Of a DNA stretch of 64,000 nucleotides, positions 1-9,727 are shown piece by piece (positions within the stretch are counted from its first letter, which is position 1; the number at the start of each line of letters is the position of its first letter). The stretch lies in the NCBI RefSeq assembly GCF_011605345.1, contig NZ_JAAOXM010000001.1, positions 682,001 through 746,000 of the forward strand. Direction: 5' to 3'. Origin of the DNA: Burkholderia sp. D-99. GTDB taxonomy: Bacteria; Pseudomonadota; Gammaproteobacteria; Burkholderiales; Burkholderiaceae. A program made the position numbers and the translations under genes. Under the pieces are notes generated by a model that was given only the letters and a program-made list of their open reading frames with translations, did not search any database and was not told the origin of the DNA.

Positions 1-1479
1 GTTCGCGTTTGCATTACCGGAACCTGATGCACCACGCGCACCGATGTCCGTGTCGGTACTTGCGGATCGCATACCGGCTTCGTCGTGTGCGTCAGTTCGT
101 GAAGCGGCCGGTTCTTTCGCGCGCTCGACGTTTCCATTCGATGCATCGGACTCGACCGGTTTCGCAGCCGGCTGGGACGCATGTGATGCAGACGCTGCGA
201 GCGTCCCCGCAGCCGCCATGACGGCGCCTTGCGTGGCCGCCTTGAACGTTGAAGACGCCTCATCGGTGTCAAGCTTGCCGCCTGACACACCAGACGATGC
301 GGATGCCGTGTCCGTGGGCGTCGACACATGGCCCGCACCAGCCTGCATCGGTGGCCGACCACCCGGCACAGCGCTGCCCGAAGCAGCCCCGCCCGCGCCG
401 GTCGAAGTCGCGGCGACAGCCGACGCGGCCCCGGCCCCGGCCCCGGCAGAAGCCTCACCCTTCCCTTCTCCGCCCCTGCCCGCCTCGCTTACGGGCGGCA
501 CGGCGGCCGCGCCATACCCGCCCCCCGTCCGGTCGAAGTCCCGCAACCCGAGCTCCGCCGCGAATGCCGCGACCGATTCGGGCCGGTCCGGAATCCGCAA
601 CTGCAGCGCATGGTCGACGGCCGCGAGAAAGGCCGGGCTGTACACCTCGCCGGCCGGCAGCTCACGCGACGCGAGCGGCCGGTACGTGTCCTTGATGCTG
701 CGCACGACGGCCGCGGGCGGCAACTCGCCGGTGATCATCGCGTGCATCACCGCGCCGAGCGCATAGAGATCCGTCCAGGGGCCCTGGCTGAACGCGGGAT
801 CGTCGGTGTACTGCTCGATCGGCGCGTAGCCGGGCTTGATCATCATCGCGCCGTCGTCGACCAGATCGCCGATCCGTTTGCGCGCCGCACCGAAGTCGAG
901 CAGGATCGCGCTGCCGTTCGGGCGGATCAGCACGTTGTCGAGCGCGACGTCGCGATGGAAGCATTGCGCGCGATGCAGCGTGTCGAGTGCGCCGAGCAGC
1001 GCGCCGACGATGTGGCGCAACTGCGTCTCGCTGATCCGCATCCCGCCGTCGAGCAGCTGCTTGAGCGTGCGCCCTTCGTAGAACGGCATCACCATGTACG
1101 CGGTGCCGTGGCTTTCCCAGAAGTGCAGGACCTTGACGAGCCCCGGATGGTCGAATTGCGCGAGCAGGCGCGCCTCGTTGAGGAACGCGCCGCGCCCTGC
1201 GTCGAAGGCCTGCGCGAACCGCTCGGAGCGCAGCGACACCGTATAGTCGCCGCCGCGCGTGGCCAGCATCGACGGCATGTACTCCTTGATCGCGACCGCG
1301 CGCCGCAACGTGCGGTCGAACGCGCGATAGACGATTCCGAAGCCGCCGATGCCCAGCACCTCGTCGAGCTGCAGTTCGCCCAGGCGATGGCCGAGCGGCA
1401 GCGGCCGCACCGTGAATTCGGATGCGTCGCCGCGTGTCGCCGTGTCGTGCTCGTTGTCTCTCGATCCAGCGTCCTTCAT
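1..1479 (-). CDS. T6SS-associated serine/threonine protein kinase (PpkA-like), C-terminus cut by window edge
   Basis: A Hanks-type protein kinase that would phosphorylate threonines on T6SS partners, most likely the FHA protein encoded at 10159-11574. The glycine loop GIGGFG is at residues 43-48, the ATP-binding lysine at 65 (AIKEY), the catalytic HRD at 175-177 followed by VALDN, and DFG at 195-197. After about residue 310 the protein becomes a long Ala/Gly/Pro/Ser-rich linker that is still open at base 1, so the membrane and periplasmic part expected of PpkA proteins is unseen. The ATG at 1479 has a GAGAGG-type ribosome site upstream. The gene lies 72 bases downstream of tagF on the same strand. 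In Pseudomonas HSI-I a phosphatase gene, pppA, sits between these two; none is present here. Confidence 0.88.
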   Translation of the reverse strand, partial: MKDAGSRDNEHDTATRGDASEFTVRPLPLGHRLGELQLDEVLGIGGFGIVYRAFDRTLRRAVAIKEYMPSMLATRGGDYTVSLRSERFAQAFDAGRGAFLNEARLLAQFDHPGLVKVLHFWESHGTAYMVMPFYEGRTLKQLLDGGMRISETQLRHIVGALLGALDTLHRAQCFHRDVALDNVLIRPNGSAILLDFGAARKRIGDLVDDGAMMIKPGYAPIEQYTDDPAFSQGPWTDLYALGAVMHAMITGELPPAAVVRSIKDTYRPLASRELPAGEVYSPAFLAAVDHALQLRIPDRPESVAAFAAELGLRDFDRTGGGYGAAAVPPVSEAGRGGEGKGEASAGAGAGAASAVAATSTGAGGAASGSAVPGGRPPMQAGAGHVSTPTDTASASSGVSGGKLDTDEASSTFKAATQGAVMAAAGTLAASASHASQPAAKPVESDASNGNVERAKEPAASRTDAHDEAGMRSASTDTDIGARGASGSGNANAN

Positions 1480-1551
1480 CTCCACCACCTCTCGAAACCG
1501 CGTCCTTTCCGCCCGCCGCGCCCGGCGGCCCGCCGTCCTTCAGCCAGGCCG

Positions 1552-2232
1552 CTAGCCGCCGCCGAACAGCGTCAGGAACAGCGCGTTGTCGGGCGAGCCC
1601 GTGTGCGCGTGGGTGCGCAGCGGCGATCCGTCCGCGCGGTTGGTCCACCAGAAGCTGGTGCCGCCATGCGGATCGAAGTAACCGGACAGCCCCGGCCACG
1701 CGGCCGGTGCCGGCCGCTCCGGCAGCGGCGCGGGCGTGCCGTCGGCGAGGTCCGCGTGGTTGTCGTGACCCGGCGCGAGCCGCACGCGTTCGAGGGTCCG
1801 CTCGAGATCGCCCGGCGCGCGCGCATGGCGGATCGCGTCGAGCAGCGCCTGGCCGACCTCCCAGTAGAACGTGTCGGCGGCGTCCGGCAGCCCGCTCCAG
1901 TAATCGGCCGCGCGCATCGGCAGCGTGACGATCACCGGGTAGTAGCGCCCCACGCGGTCGCAGCTCGGCGCGAGGCAGCCCGGCTGCACGCACGACGCGC
2001 CGGCGCCTGCCGGGATCAGGAAATTCCAGACCGGCGCGACCGTGTAATGGCGCTCGATCTCGTCCGCGCCGCGCTGGCGCATCGCGGCCATTCCCTGCTG
2101 GAGCCAGCGCTCCCACCACAGCGCGAGCGCATGCGGCAGCCGGCTGTTCACGAAGTCGCCGGCGCCGGGAATCTTCCCGTACCAGGCCGGCGCATCGCCG
2201 TCGGTACGCGTGAACGGCGGTGTCGGGCTCAT
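1552..2232 (-). CDS. tagF: T6SS regulator TagF (ImpM family)
   Basis: A 226-residue cytoplasmic protein of the TagF/ImpM family, known in Pseudomonas and Agrobacterium as a post-translational repressor of T6SS assembly. The family opening is clear: WYGKIPGAGDFVNSRLP near the N-terminus, followed by LWWERWLQQG and the WNFLIPAG segment. The start chosen is the ATG at 2232 because it overlaps the tssM stop as ATGA; an in-frame ATG at 2247 is also possible and would add five residues. It is translationally coupled to tssM and precedes the kinase gene, the order found in HSI-I-like loci. Confidence 0.88.
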   Translation of the reverse strand: MSPTPPFTRTDGDAPAWYGKIPGAGDFVNSRLPHALALWWERWLQQGMAAMRQRGADEIERHYTVAPVWNFLIPAGAGASCVQPGCLAPSCDRVGRYYPVIVTLPMRAADYWSGLPDAADTFYWEVGQALLDAIRHARAPGDLERTLERVRLAPGHDNHADLADGTPAPLPERPAPAAWPGLSGYFDPHGGTSFWWTNRADGSPLRTHAHTGSPDNALFLTLFGGG

Positions 2233-5200
2233 GGCTTCGGAGGGCATGTAAAGGACTCCATCTGGGGCAGCCTGAACGGGTTGCGGACACTGCCCGCATT
2301 CACCTGCAGCACGATCGGTTTGCCGTCGACCGTGAAGCGCGCAATCATCTGGTCGGAGCCGCGCCCGGCCGATACGCCCGCGCGGTCGAACAGCCGGTGC
2401 AGCGCCCACGGCCCGTCGGTCGTGAAGCCGTCGGTCGCACCGGCCTGCCCCGACACCTGCAGCCGCACCTGGTTGCTGCCGCGCGGGCCCGGCCAGTCCA
2501 CCGCGCTCTGCACGAGCGGGCCATGCGCGTAGCGGACGATCTGCCCGTCGACGTCGAGCACCATCTCCGTGATCGACGGGTCCATTTCGAGCGGCTGGAC
2601 CTGCACCTTCAACTGCGCGGTGCGCGCCCCGCCGCCGAAATAGACGTCGCGGATCACCGCGGCCTTCTCGAACGACGCGAGCATCGCGGCCGCCGACGGA
2701 TCGGCATCGGCATTGCGGTTCGCGAAGCGCCACGGGTGCGACGTCGTATCGACGATCGACTGCAGGTTCTTCTGGAAGAAGTCGTCCATCAGGCCGCCGG
2801 GCGCGAACATCTGCGCGAAATCCGCCGGCGCGACGTCACGCGACGATCCGCGCGCGAACGGATAACGCCCCGCGATCGCCTGGCGGCAGAAGTCGCCCAC
2901 ATTCGCGCCGGCCCGCGTCGCGACGCTGCGCTGCTCGACGGTCGCCACGCTGCCGTTCGCGACGTTCGACAGGTCGTCGAGCACTTCGCGGAACGGCGTC
3001 GGCAGGCGGCCGGCCTGGGCGCGCAGCTTGGCAGGCGCGTCGGACGGCGGCGGCTGTGCGCCGCTCCGCAGCGCGTCGTCGGTGGCCGTCAGGTACGTGT
3101 ACAGCGCATCGATCGACTTCAGCACCTCATTGAACGCCTGGGCCTGGTCGCCGCTGCCCGGCGCGAACGTGCGCAGCCCGGCGAAGTGGCTGTCGACGAT
3201 CTGCTCGGGGCTCGCGGGCGCCGCCGCGGACGCGTTCGCATCGCTGCCCTGGCTCGCGAAGATCTGCGACAGCGAGCTGCGCGCCTCGTCGACCTTGTCC
3301 TGCGCGCGCGCGGCGAGGTTGCGGGCCCCGCCCGGCGCATCGCCGAGCGCCGTGTCGCGGGCGAGCGCGACCATCAGCCGCGTGAGCGGCGAATCGGCCG
3401 ACGACAGCGCGCGCGCCACCTGAATGCTCTGCGCGAGCGTCGCGGTGCGCTGCAGCTTGATGTCCGCGAGATAGTCATCCCAGATCTTCAGGTAGTCGTT
3501 CAGGTACAACTGGCGGATATCGCGCGCCCACGCGGCCGCGTCGTTCGGCCCGGGAATCTCGGAGAGCCCGAGGTTCAGCACCCACACTTCCTCGCGCCCG
3601 TACGCGTCGACCTCGCTGGCCAGGCGCGGCGCGAACACGTTGCGATAGCCGTTGCGCGTATAGAGGCCCGGCACGCCTTCCGACAGCGGCTTGCCGCCCT
3701 GGCGGCGGAACACCAGCGACGCGTCGGGGCCGACTGCCCGCGCGACGCTGAAGTCGAACGCGGAGGTGGCCGGCCGCAGCGTGAGCGTGAGCTGCCGGTA
3801 CAGCCGCTGCGAGAACGGCACCTGCCGCAGCCGGTCGCGCACGTCGGCCACGAGCCGCTCGTTCATTGGATACGGCGACACCGCGACCCGATTGCCGAAC
3901 AGCGCGGCGAGATGCGCGCGCAGCGCGGTGCGTTCGGCCGGCGAGAAATCGGGCGGCAGCGCGCGTTCCATTTCGAGATCGACGACGGCCTGCACGAAGG
4001 CCGGATCGTAGTGCGCGCTGTCGTACAGCATCAGGTACGCCTTCAGCGCCGCATACGCGAATTCGGTCTCGTCGGGCCGCGCGTCGCGCAGCGCGGCCTC
4101 CATCCGGCTCGCGGCGATCGGCAGTAGCACGTCTTCGAGCGCGCGCCGGTACACGGCGTCGACGGCTTCGTCGATCTTCTCGCCCTGGAACAGCCCCCAC
4201 CGGTACGCGAGCGGCGGATGCTGCAGGTCGACGCCGCCGGTATTCGCGAGGCCGCCGAGTGCGTCGAGCACGGGCAGCAGGCGGGCGACGTCGGCCGCAT
4301 CGGAGAATTTCGCGCCGGCGATCTGCGCATCGACGGCCGGCACGCGCGCGGCGATCTGGTCGAGATACGCGCGATTGTTCGAATAGCTGCGCAGCCACGC
4401 GGCCAGCACGGCCACGCACAGCAGCGCGAGCAGCACGTAGCCGGCGATCTGCAGCACGCGCCGCTTCTGATGCCAGCGCAGGTCGCTGCCGGCGAGCGCG
4501 GCCTCGCGGAAGATGTGTTCCTGCAGCAGCGACTTCAGGAAGAAGCTGCGGCCGGTCGAGCCGACCTGCGCGACCGGCGGCACGCCCTCGATCTTCAGGA
4601 AGCGCTTGATGCCGCTCATCACGCGATCGAACGCGGTGCCCTCCTGCGTACCGCTTGTCAGGTAGACGCCGCGCAGCATCGGCATCGGCTCGTAGCTCGA
4701 TACGGAAAACACCTCGGCGACGAACTGCCCGAGCATGTCCTGCAGGTCGGCGATCTGCTGCGGCAGCAGGTACGTCATCTCGCGCTGGCGCGCGTCGGTC
4801 TGCGCGGCGAGCAGTTCGGGCAGCCCGTCGTTCAGCCGCTGGTGCAGCAGCCGGTATTCGCGGTCGAACGCCGCGCGCAGGTCGAAACCCGGCGCCTCGC
4901 TTTGCGCGAGCGGGAACGTGAAACCCCACACCTGCGCGCACTCCGTGCGGCCGTAGCTGCTGAAATACTCGGCGAAGCCCGCGAGCAGGTCGGCCTTCGT
5001 CACGAGCAGGTACACGGGAAAGCGAATGCCGAGCTGCGCGCGCAGTTCGAGCAGCCGCTTGCGCAGCACCATCGCGTGCTGTGTGCGTTCGGTCTCCGAC
5101 GCGCCGAGCAGGTCGGCGACGCTGATCGTCAGCATCGCCCCGTTCAGCGGCTGGCGCGTACGGTATCTCTTCAGCAGGTCGACGAAGCCTTTCCACTCGG

Positions 5201-5855
5201 CCTCGTCGAGTGCACGGTTGCCCTCGTGCGTCGTATAGCGGCCGGCCGTGTCGATCAGCACCGCGTCGTTCGTGAACCACCAGTCGCAATGCCGCGTGCC
5301 GCCCACACCGCGAATCGCCGCGCGGCCGAACTGCTCGGCGAGCGGGAAACTGAGCCCGGAATTCACGAGCGCGGTGGTCTTGCCCGAGCCCGGCGCGCCG
5401 ATGAACACGTACCACGGCAACTGATACAGGTACTGGCGCGACATCCGGTCGAACCAGCGCGGCAGGCCCTTGCGCACGGTGTCGGCCTGCCCGAAGCGAA
5501 CCTTCTTCAGCAGCGTCGCGGCTTCGTCGAAGCGGCTGCGCAACTCGTCGAGCTGCGCTTTCGCCGGATCGTCGGCGGTGGCGGGCCCGGGCGCCGCTTC
5601 GCGCAGCTGGTTCAGCAACTGCGCATTGAGCCGGCCGGCGCGCCAGCTGCGCCACGCGACACGCGCGCCCCACACGATGAACAGCACCGCGATCGTCAGC
5701 CCGCGCGCCCAGCCGCTTTCGAGCGGCCGGACTTCGGCGAACGCGAACAGCGGGCCCGCGAGCCACACGAAGCATGCGAGCACGACGAGACCGGCGAAGG
5801 TCCAGATTTCCCGCGACGGCAATGGCCGGACGAAACGCGCGACAGCCTGGTTCAT
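2229..5855 (-). CDS. tssM: T6SS membrane-complex protein TssM (IcmF/VasK)
   Basis: A 1208-residue inner-membrane protein that, with TssL and TssJ, forms the trans-envelope complex docking the T6SS sheath. Two transmembrane segments lie at about residues 18-40 and 51-67. A cytoplasmic NTPase domain follows, with a complete Walker A (GAPGSGKTT, 153-161), and a third transmembrane segment lies near residue 460. The large remainder is the periplasmic part with the IcmF-related and C-terminal beta domains that contact TssJ. Length fits the family (about 1100-1300). The ATG at 5855 is preferred over an upstream in-frame start because it begins one base after the tssL stop. An intact Walker A suggests an ATP-binding TssM rather than the variants lacking it. 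Confidence 0.95.
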   Translation of the reverse strand: MNQAVARFVRPLPSREIWTFAGLVVLACFVWLAGPLFAFAEVRPLESGWARGLTIAVLFIVWGARVAWRSWRAGRLNAQLLNQLREAAPGPATADDPAKAQLDELRSRFDEAATLLKKVRFGQADTVRKGLPRWFDRMSRQYLYQLPWYVFIGAPGSGKTTALVNSGLSFPLAEQFGRAAIRGVGGTRHCDWWFTNDAVLIDTAGRYTTHEGNRALDEAEWKGFVDLLKRYRTRQPLNGAMLTISVADLLGASETERTQHAMVLRKRLLELRAQLGIRFPVYLLVTKADLLAGFAEYFSSYGRTECAQVWGFTFPLAQSEAPGFDLRAAFDREYRLLHQRLNDGLPELLAAQTDARQREMTYLLPQQIADLQDMLGQFVAEVFSVSSYEPMPMLRGVYLTSGTQEGTAFDRVMSGIKRFLKIEGVPPVAQVGSTGRSFFLKSLLQEHIFREAALAGSDLRWHQKRRVLQIAGYVLLALLCVAVLAAWLRSYSNNRAYLDQIAARVPAVDAQIAGAKFSDAADVARLLPVLDALGGLANTGGVDLQHPPLAYRWGLFQGEKIDEAVDAVYRRALEDVLLPIAASRMEAALRDARPDETEFAYAALKAYLMLYDSAHYDPAFVQAVVDLEMERALPPDFSPAERTALRAHLAALFGNRVAVSPYPMNERLVADVRDRLRQVPFSQRLYRQLTLTLRPATSAFDFSVARAVGPDASLVFRRQGGKPLSEGVPGLYTRNGYRNVFAPRLASEVDAYGREEVWVLNLGLSEIPGPNDAAAWARDIRQLYLNDYLKIWDDYLADIKLQRTATLAQSIQVARALSSADSPLTRLMVALARDTALGDAPGGARNLAARAQDKVDEARSSLSQIFASQGSDANASAAAPASPEQIVDSHFAGLRTFAPGSGDQAQAFNEVLKSIDALYTYLTATDDALRSGAQPPPSDAPAKLRAQAGRLPTPFREVLDDLSNVANGSVATVEQRSVATRAGANVGDFCRQAIAGRYPFARGSSRDVAPADFAQMFAPGGLMDDFFQKNLQSIVDTTSHPWRFANRNADADPSAAAMLASFEKAAVIRDVYFGGGARTAQLKVQVQPLEMDPSITEMVLDVDGQIVRYAHGPLVQSAVDWPGPRGSNQVRLQVSGQAGATDGFTTDGPWALHRLFDRAGVSAGRGSDQMIARFTVDGKPIVLQVNAGSVRNPFRLPQMESFTCPPKP

Positions 5856-5856
5856 A

Positions 5857-7179
5857 TCAGTTGGCCCCCTGCGTTGCGCTCGCGCCGACGGCGGCACTGC
5901 CGGGCGCCGGCAGCAGCGTGATCTCGACGCGCCGGTTCAGCGCGCGGTTCGCGGGCGAATCGTTCGGCGCGACCGGATCGAGCGTGCCGCGCCCTTCCGC
6001 CGCGAGCCGTTCCGGATGGTCGAGCCGCTCGGCGATCATGCCGCGCACCGCTTCCGCACGTTCGCGCGACAGGTCCCAGTTCGACGCGAAGCGCGCCGTA
6101 TGCACCGGCGTGTCGTCCGTATAGCCGGTCACGCGCACATTGCCGGGCACCTTGTTCAGCGCATCGGCCACGCGGGCGAGCACCGGCACGTAGCGGTCGA
6201 TCACCGACGTCGAGCCGGACTTGAACAACCCGTCGCCGCGCAGCACGATCACGCTGCGATCGGCGTCGTCGCGCACCGACACGAGGCCGGCAGCGATCTC
6301 CGGTTCCAGGAACTTCGCGATGCGCGGGGCCGACGCCGGGCGCGGCGGCGCTTGCGCGGGCTGCAGCTTCGGCACGTGCAGCGCGTCGATCGACGCGAAC
6401 AGCCGGTCCGAATGCCCGGCGAGCGCGATCCGCAGCCCGACGAACACGCCGAAGCCGATCAGCAGCGCGAGCGCCACGCACACCCACAGCGGCACGACGA
6501 ACCGGCGCGCAACGTCGCGCGTGACGACGTCGCGCCAGTGCGGCGACAGCGCAGGCTCGAACTCGCCGCGCACCGAGCGGATCGTCAGCGCGAGCTGGTG
6601 GCGTAGCGCGTCGAGCTGCGCGTGACCGTTGTCGAGCACGCGATAGCGGCCCTCGAAGCCGAGCGCGAGACAGAAATACAGCAGCTCGAGCAGGTCGAGA
6701 TGCTGGCGCGGCTGCTGCGACAGGCGTTCGAGCAGGTGGAAGAATTTCTCGCCGCCCCAGGTCTCGTTGTGGAACGACACGAGCAAGCTGTGCGACGACC
6801 ACACGCTGCCGCCCCATGGCGTCAGCGCCGCCGCCTCGTCGAGCGCCGTGCACAGGCAGTAGCGCGCGCCGATGATCGCTTCCGACGGCACGCCGGCCTC
6901 CTGCGCACGCGCCTCGAACTGCCGGATCTCGACGACGAGATGCTCGCGCAGCCACGCCGGATTCGGGTGATGGACGGTCGAGCGGATCTGCGGCACGAGG
7001 TTGAGCAAGGGATTCGCCGCCGCGACGAGCGGGTTCGTGCCGCTCGCGGCCCAGCGCCCGGGGCGCGGTTGCGTCGCGGTCGGGCCGGCCGCGCCCGCCG
7101 CGGCCGGATGCATGCCGCCCGGATTCGGCGGCACGAATCCGCCTGCGCCCGGGGAGATCGAATCGGAGGTGGAATTCAT
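5857..7179 (-). CDS. tssL: T6SS protein TssL with C-terminal OmpA-like peptidoglycan-binding domain (DotU family)
   Basis: A 440-residue C-tail-type inner-membrane protein. A Pro/Gly-rich leader of about 60 residues precedes the cytoplasmic DotU-like domain (NPLLNLVPQIR, then LCTALDEAA and TWGGEKFFHLLERL). One transmembrane helix (VPLWVCVALALLIGFGVFVG) is followed by a periplasmic OmpA/Pal-like domain with VTGYTDDTPV and NRALNRRVEI. The fused peptidoglycan-binding domain makes this an 'extended' TssL that can anchor the complex to the cell wall without a separate TagL protein. It lies 15 bases downstream of tssK and one base upstream of tssM. Confidence 0.94.
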   Translation of the reverse strand: MNSTSDSISPGAGGFVPPNPGGMHPAAAGAAGPTATQPRPGRWAASGTNPLVAAANPLLNLVPQIRSTVHHPNPAWLREHLVVEIRQFEARAQEAGVPSEAIIGARYCLCTALDEAAALTPWGGSVWSSHSLLVSFHNETWGGEKFFHLLERLSQQPRQHLDLLELLYFCLALGFEGRYRVLDNGHAQLDALRHQLALTIRSVRGEFEPALSPHWRDVVTRDVARRFVVPLWVCVALALLIGFGVFVGLRIALAGHSDRLFASIDALHVPKLQPAQAPPRPASAPRIAKFLEPEIAAGLVSVRDDADRSVIVLRGDGLFKSGSTSVIDRYVPVLARVADALNKVPGNVRVTGYTDDTPVHTARFASNWDLSRERAEAVRGMIAERLDHPERLAAEGRGTLDPVAPNDSPANRALNRRVEITLLPAPGSAAVGASATQGAN

Positions 7180-7194
7180 CGCGTCGCCCCGCCC

Positions 7195-8583
7195 TCACCC
7201 GCGTATCGCCCAGAACTCCATCGAGAGTCCAGGGAATTCGCCGGCGAAATGAAAAGCGAGACCGCCGGAGCGCGCCAGCTGCTTCCACAGGTCGCTGCCC
7301 TTGTCGATCTCGAAGTACGTATGGCCCGCGTGATACGGGATCTGCCGCGGCGCGACCGGCAGCTGGCGCATCGTGATGCCCGGCAGCTGTAGCTGCACGA
7401 GATCGCGGATCCGCTCGACCGGCCCGAGCTTCGCCTGCGCGGGAAAACGCGCGCGCAGGCTGTCGGCCGGCACGTCCGCGCGCACCGCGAGCACGAAGCC
7501 GGCCGTGTCGCGCAGCGCCGGGTCGGCCAGCGTCGCGACGCGGATGCCGTTGCCCGCATCGCGCAGCTCGATCTGGATCGCGTTTTGCTCGAGCACCGTC
7601 GACAGCGACCGCCGCAGTTCGGTCATCAGCGCCGCGAAGCTCGTGCGCAGGTCGTCGTGCACGTAGACGGCGAGCGACTGCGGGCGCCGTCCGGCCGCCG
7701 TGAACGTGCTCAGGTCGCACGCGAGCTTCAGCCAGTCGCAGAACAGCGCTTCCGGGTGCGTCGACACGTGCTGCTGCGCATGCCAGGTCAGCGCGAGATA
7801 GCGGTTCACGAGCTGCAGCAGCAGGAAGTCCGCCACTTCCGACACGCCGCCGCGGCCGGGCTCCGACAGCCGTTCCGCGAGCGCTTCGCTGCGTTGCGTG
7901 AGCAGTCCGTGCAGCTCGCGCGCATAGGCCAGCAGCACGGCGTCGTGCTGTGCGACGAGGCGCGGTGGAATGTAGCCGTCGTCGACGAGCAGTCGCGCAT
8001 CGGTGCGCCGCTCGACGATCCGTGCGACACCGAGTGCGTGCCAGTCGCCGGTCAGCTCGGCCTCGAGCATCAGCCGCACGTTCAGGCGCCCCGTCTGCAG
8101 CAGTGCGGGACCGAGCGCGACCGCGTTCGCGTCGGCCACTTCGTATTCGCGCACGACGTAGCGCGCGACCTCGCCATTGCCGTTCGCGGCATTGACGCCG
8201 CCTGCACCGAACGACACCTCCTCGCCGCCGCCGCGCCACAGCGGCAGCGCGAGCACGACGAGCTGGTCCTTCGCATCGGCCGGCACGTCGAGCGGTTCGG
8301 GGAGATCGTCCGGATGGGACAGGTCGAACGGCGTGCCGTCGCGCATCACGCCCGACGCGGTGCGCAGCGCGACCTTGCCGAGCGCCAGTTGCTCGCGATC
8401 GAGCTCCAGCGTGTCGAAGCCCCAGTAGAAGCCTTGCAGCGGCAGGCAGCGCAGCGCGACGTAGCGTTCCCAGTGCCGTTCGAGCTGCTGGAAATGCTGC
8501 GGCCGCAGGAACATCCCCTCGGTCCACACCACCCGCTGGCGGAGCGCCGCGACCGGTGTCGCGGACATCGTCGGTTCGGTCAT
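7195..8583 (-). CDS. tssK: T6SS baseplate protein TssK
   Basis: A 462-residue cytoplasmic baseplate protein that links the TssFGE wedge to the TssLM membrane complex. The signature start of the family is visible (VVWTEGMFLRPQHFQQLERH), as is YWGFDTLELDRE shortly after. Length matches the family (about 445-460). The ATG at 8583 overlaps the tssJ stop as ATGA, so the two are translationally coupled. Confidence 0.95.
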   Translation of the reverse strand: MTEPTMSATPVAALRQRVVWTEGMFLRPQHFQQLERHWERYVALRCLPLQGFYWGFDTLELDREQLALGKVALRTASGVMRDGTPFDLSHPDDLPEPLDVPADAKDQLVVLALPLWRGGGEEVSFGAGGVNAANGNGEVARYVVREYEVADANAVALGPALLQTGRLNVRLMLEAELTGDWHALGVARIVERRTDARLLVDDGYIPPRLVAQHDAVLLAYARELHGLLTQRSEALAERLSEPGRGGVSEVADFLLLQLVNRYLALTWHAQQHVSTHPEALFCDWLKLACDLSTFTAAGRRPQSLAVYVHDDLRTSFAALMTELRRSLSTVLEQNAIQIELRDAGNGIRVATLADPALRDTAGFVLAVRADVPADSLRARFPAQAKLGPVERIRDLVQLQLPGITMRQLPVAPRQIPYHAGHTYFEIDKGSDLWKQLARSGGLAFHFAGEFPGLSMEFWAIRG

Positions 8584-9095
8584 GGGCGCCCCTTCGCATC
8601 GTTCAGTGCGAGGCCGCCATTCCGTACGGCGATCGACAGCTTCAGCTCGCCCGGCGACGTTTGCCAGAACTTGTAGAGATTGAGTTGCTTCGCGCGCGGC
8701 AGCGGCACCGTCAGACGCCAGCGGTTCTTTTCGAGCATGCGGTATTCGGCGACCACGCCAATCGCGCCGGCCTCGACGTTGCCGCGATAGTGCAGCGTGC
8801 GCGACTCGCCCGGCCGCAGGATCACACGGTCGGTGCCGAGCAGGTCCGCGCCGAGCACGTTCTCCGGCTTGTCCTGCAGCGAGAAGAAATCCGCGCTGTC
8901 GAACGACGCCGCCGCGCGGAGCTGGAACACCTTCAGCACGATCGGCGACGGCTTGCGGTTCATGTCAGGGTTGACGTCGGGCGCGACGTCAACCGTGATC
9001 GCATACGGTACCGCCGCGGCGTGCTCCGTCGCGCCGCATCCCGGCAACAGCATCACGCATCCCCATACGATGAAACTGCTCGACCGCCATTGCAT
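8580..9095 (-). CDS. tssJ: T6SS outer-membrane lipoprotein TssJ
   Basis: A 171-residue lipoprotein. The ATG at 9095 is chosen over an upstream one at 9173 because it has a GAGGG ribosome site and gives a proper type II signal peptide ending in a lipobox (MLLPGC). The mature protein keeps TssJ hallmarks: KPSPIVLKVFQLR, the FFSLQD segment, RPGESRTLHY and VVAEYR. TssJ contacts the periplasmic C-terminus of TssM. It heads the minus-strand T6SS operon, so the promoter should lie in the AT-rich gap 9096-9727. Confidence 0.92.
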   Translation of the reverse strand: MQWRSSSFIVWGCVMLLPGCGATEHAAAVPYAITVDVAPDVNPDMNRKPSPIVLKVFQLRAAASFDSADFFSLQDKPENVLGADLLGTDRVILRPGESRTLHYRGNVEAGAIGVVAEYRMLEKNRWRLTVPLPRAKQLNLYKFWQTSPGELKLSIAVRNGGLALNDAKGRP

Positions 9096-9727
9096 ATTCC
9101 ACCCTCGCCACCCAATAACCACTCGCCGGTTTTCGACTGCGAAACCGGATGATCTGATTGAAAAAAGGGACAATTAATTGATCGGTAATTGTGTAACCAG
9201 CATATCCATCCATCACAATCAATATCGGCAAATTATTCTTGTAAAAAGCCGGGTCGTATCATTCAGGGTTTTTGAAAGTAGATTTGGCGAGATGATGGGC
9301 AATTGAATTTTGATTGGTAAATTAATGGCAAAAGTTAATCCGACCGGCGCGCCGCTGGCGGCCCGGTTCTGTGGCGTGGACACCTGTCGGACGGGCCCGG
9401 GGCGCAAGCCGGCCGGCCACCGAGCAAGGGACGCTCGCGACGCTGATGGTGTGCCAGGCTATTCGTTTTGCACGAACGGACGATCCGGTTTTTCGTGCAT
9501 TGACGCGCGCTGACCAAACAACTGACGAATCCGAAAAACACAGCGAACTATAGGCCGTTTTTCCGGATTCTCAAGCACTGAAATTCGTAGTCGATTCGGC
9601 ATTCAGGTGGAAATGGATCGACTAAATGAAACAAAAAGTAACAGGCGGTTCGGTGCCGATGATTGGCACTAGAATCCAACAGCGCTTGTGTGCCACCTTC
9701 CAATTACGCCAATCTTTAATTTCAATA
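9096..9727. promoter_or_regulatory. AT-rich divergent intergenic region of the T6SS locus
   Basis: A gap of about 630 bases separates divergent tssJ and the lipoprotein gene. It is strikingly AT-rich against the GC-rich window, especially 9150-9350 and 9590-9735. Runs such as AATTAATTGATCGGTAATTG near 9172 fit a promoter region and possible H-NS-type silencing. No convincing sigma-54 -24/-12 pair or long palindrome was found. No credible gene was seen inside it; the short open frames here lack ribosome sites or family features. Confidence 0.5.

Noticed and set aside
328..2532. A long plus-strand frame of 734 codons over the kinase and tagF
   Set aside because: Arg-rich mirror of minus-strand genes with strong domains; no ribosome site or family features.
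3475..5775. A 766-codon minus-strand frame inside tssM
   Set aside because: Out-of-frame shadow; tssM has clear TM segments and Walker A in the other frame.
9650..9680. TGGCAC near 9664 as a sigma-54 promoter
   Set aside because: No TTGC at the required -12 distance.
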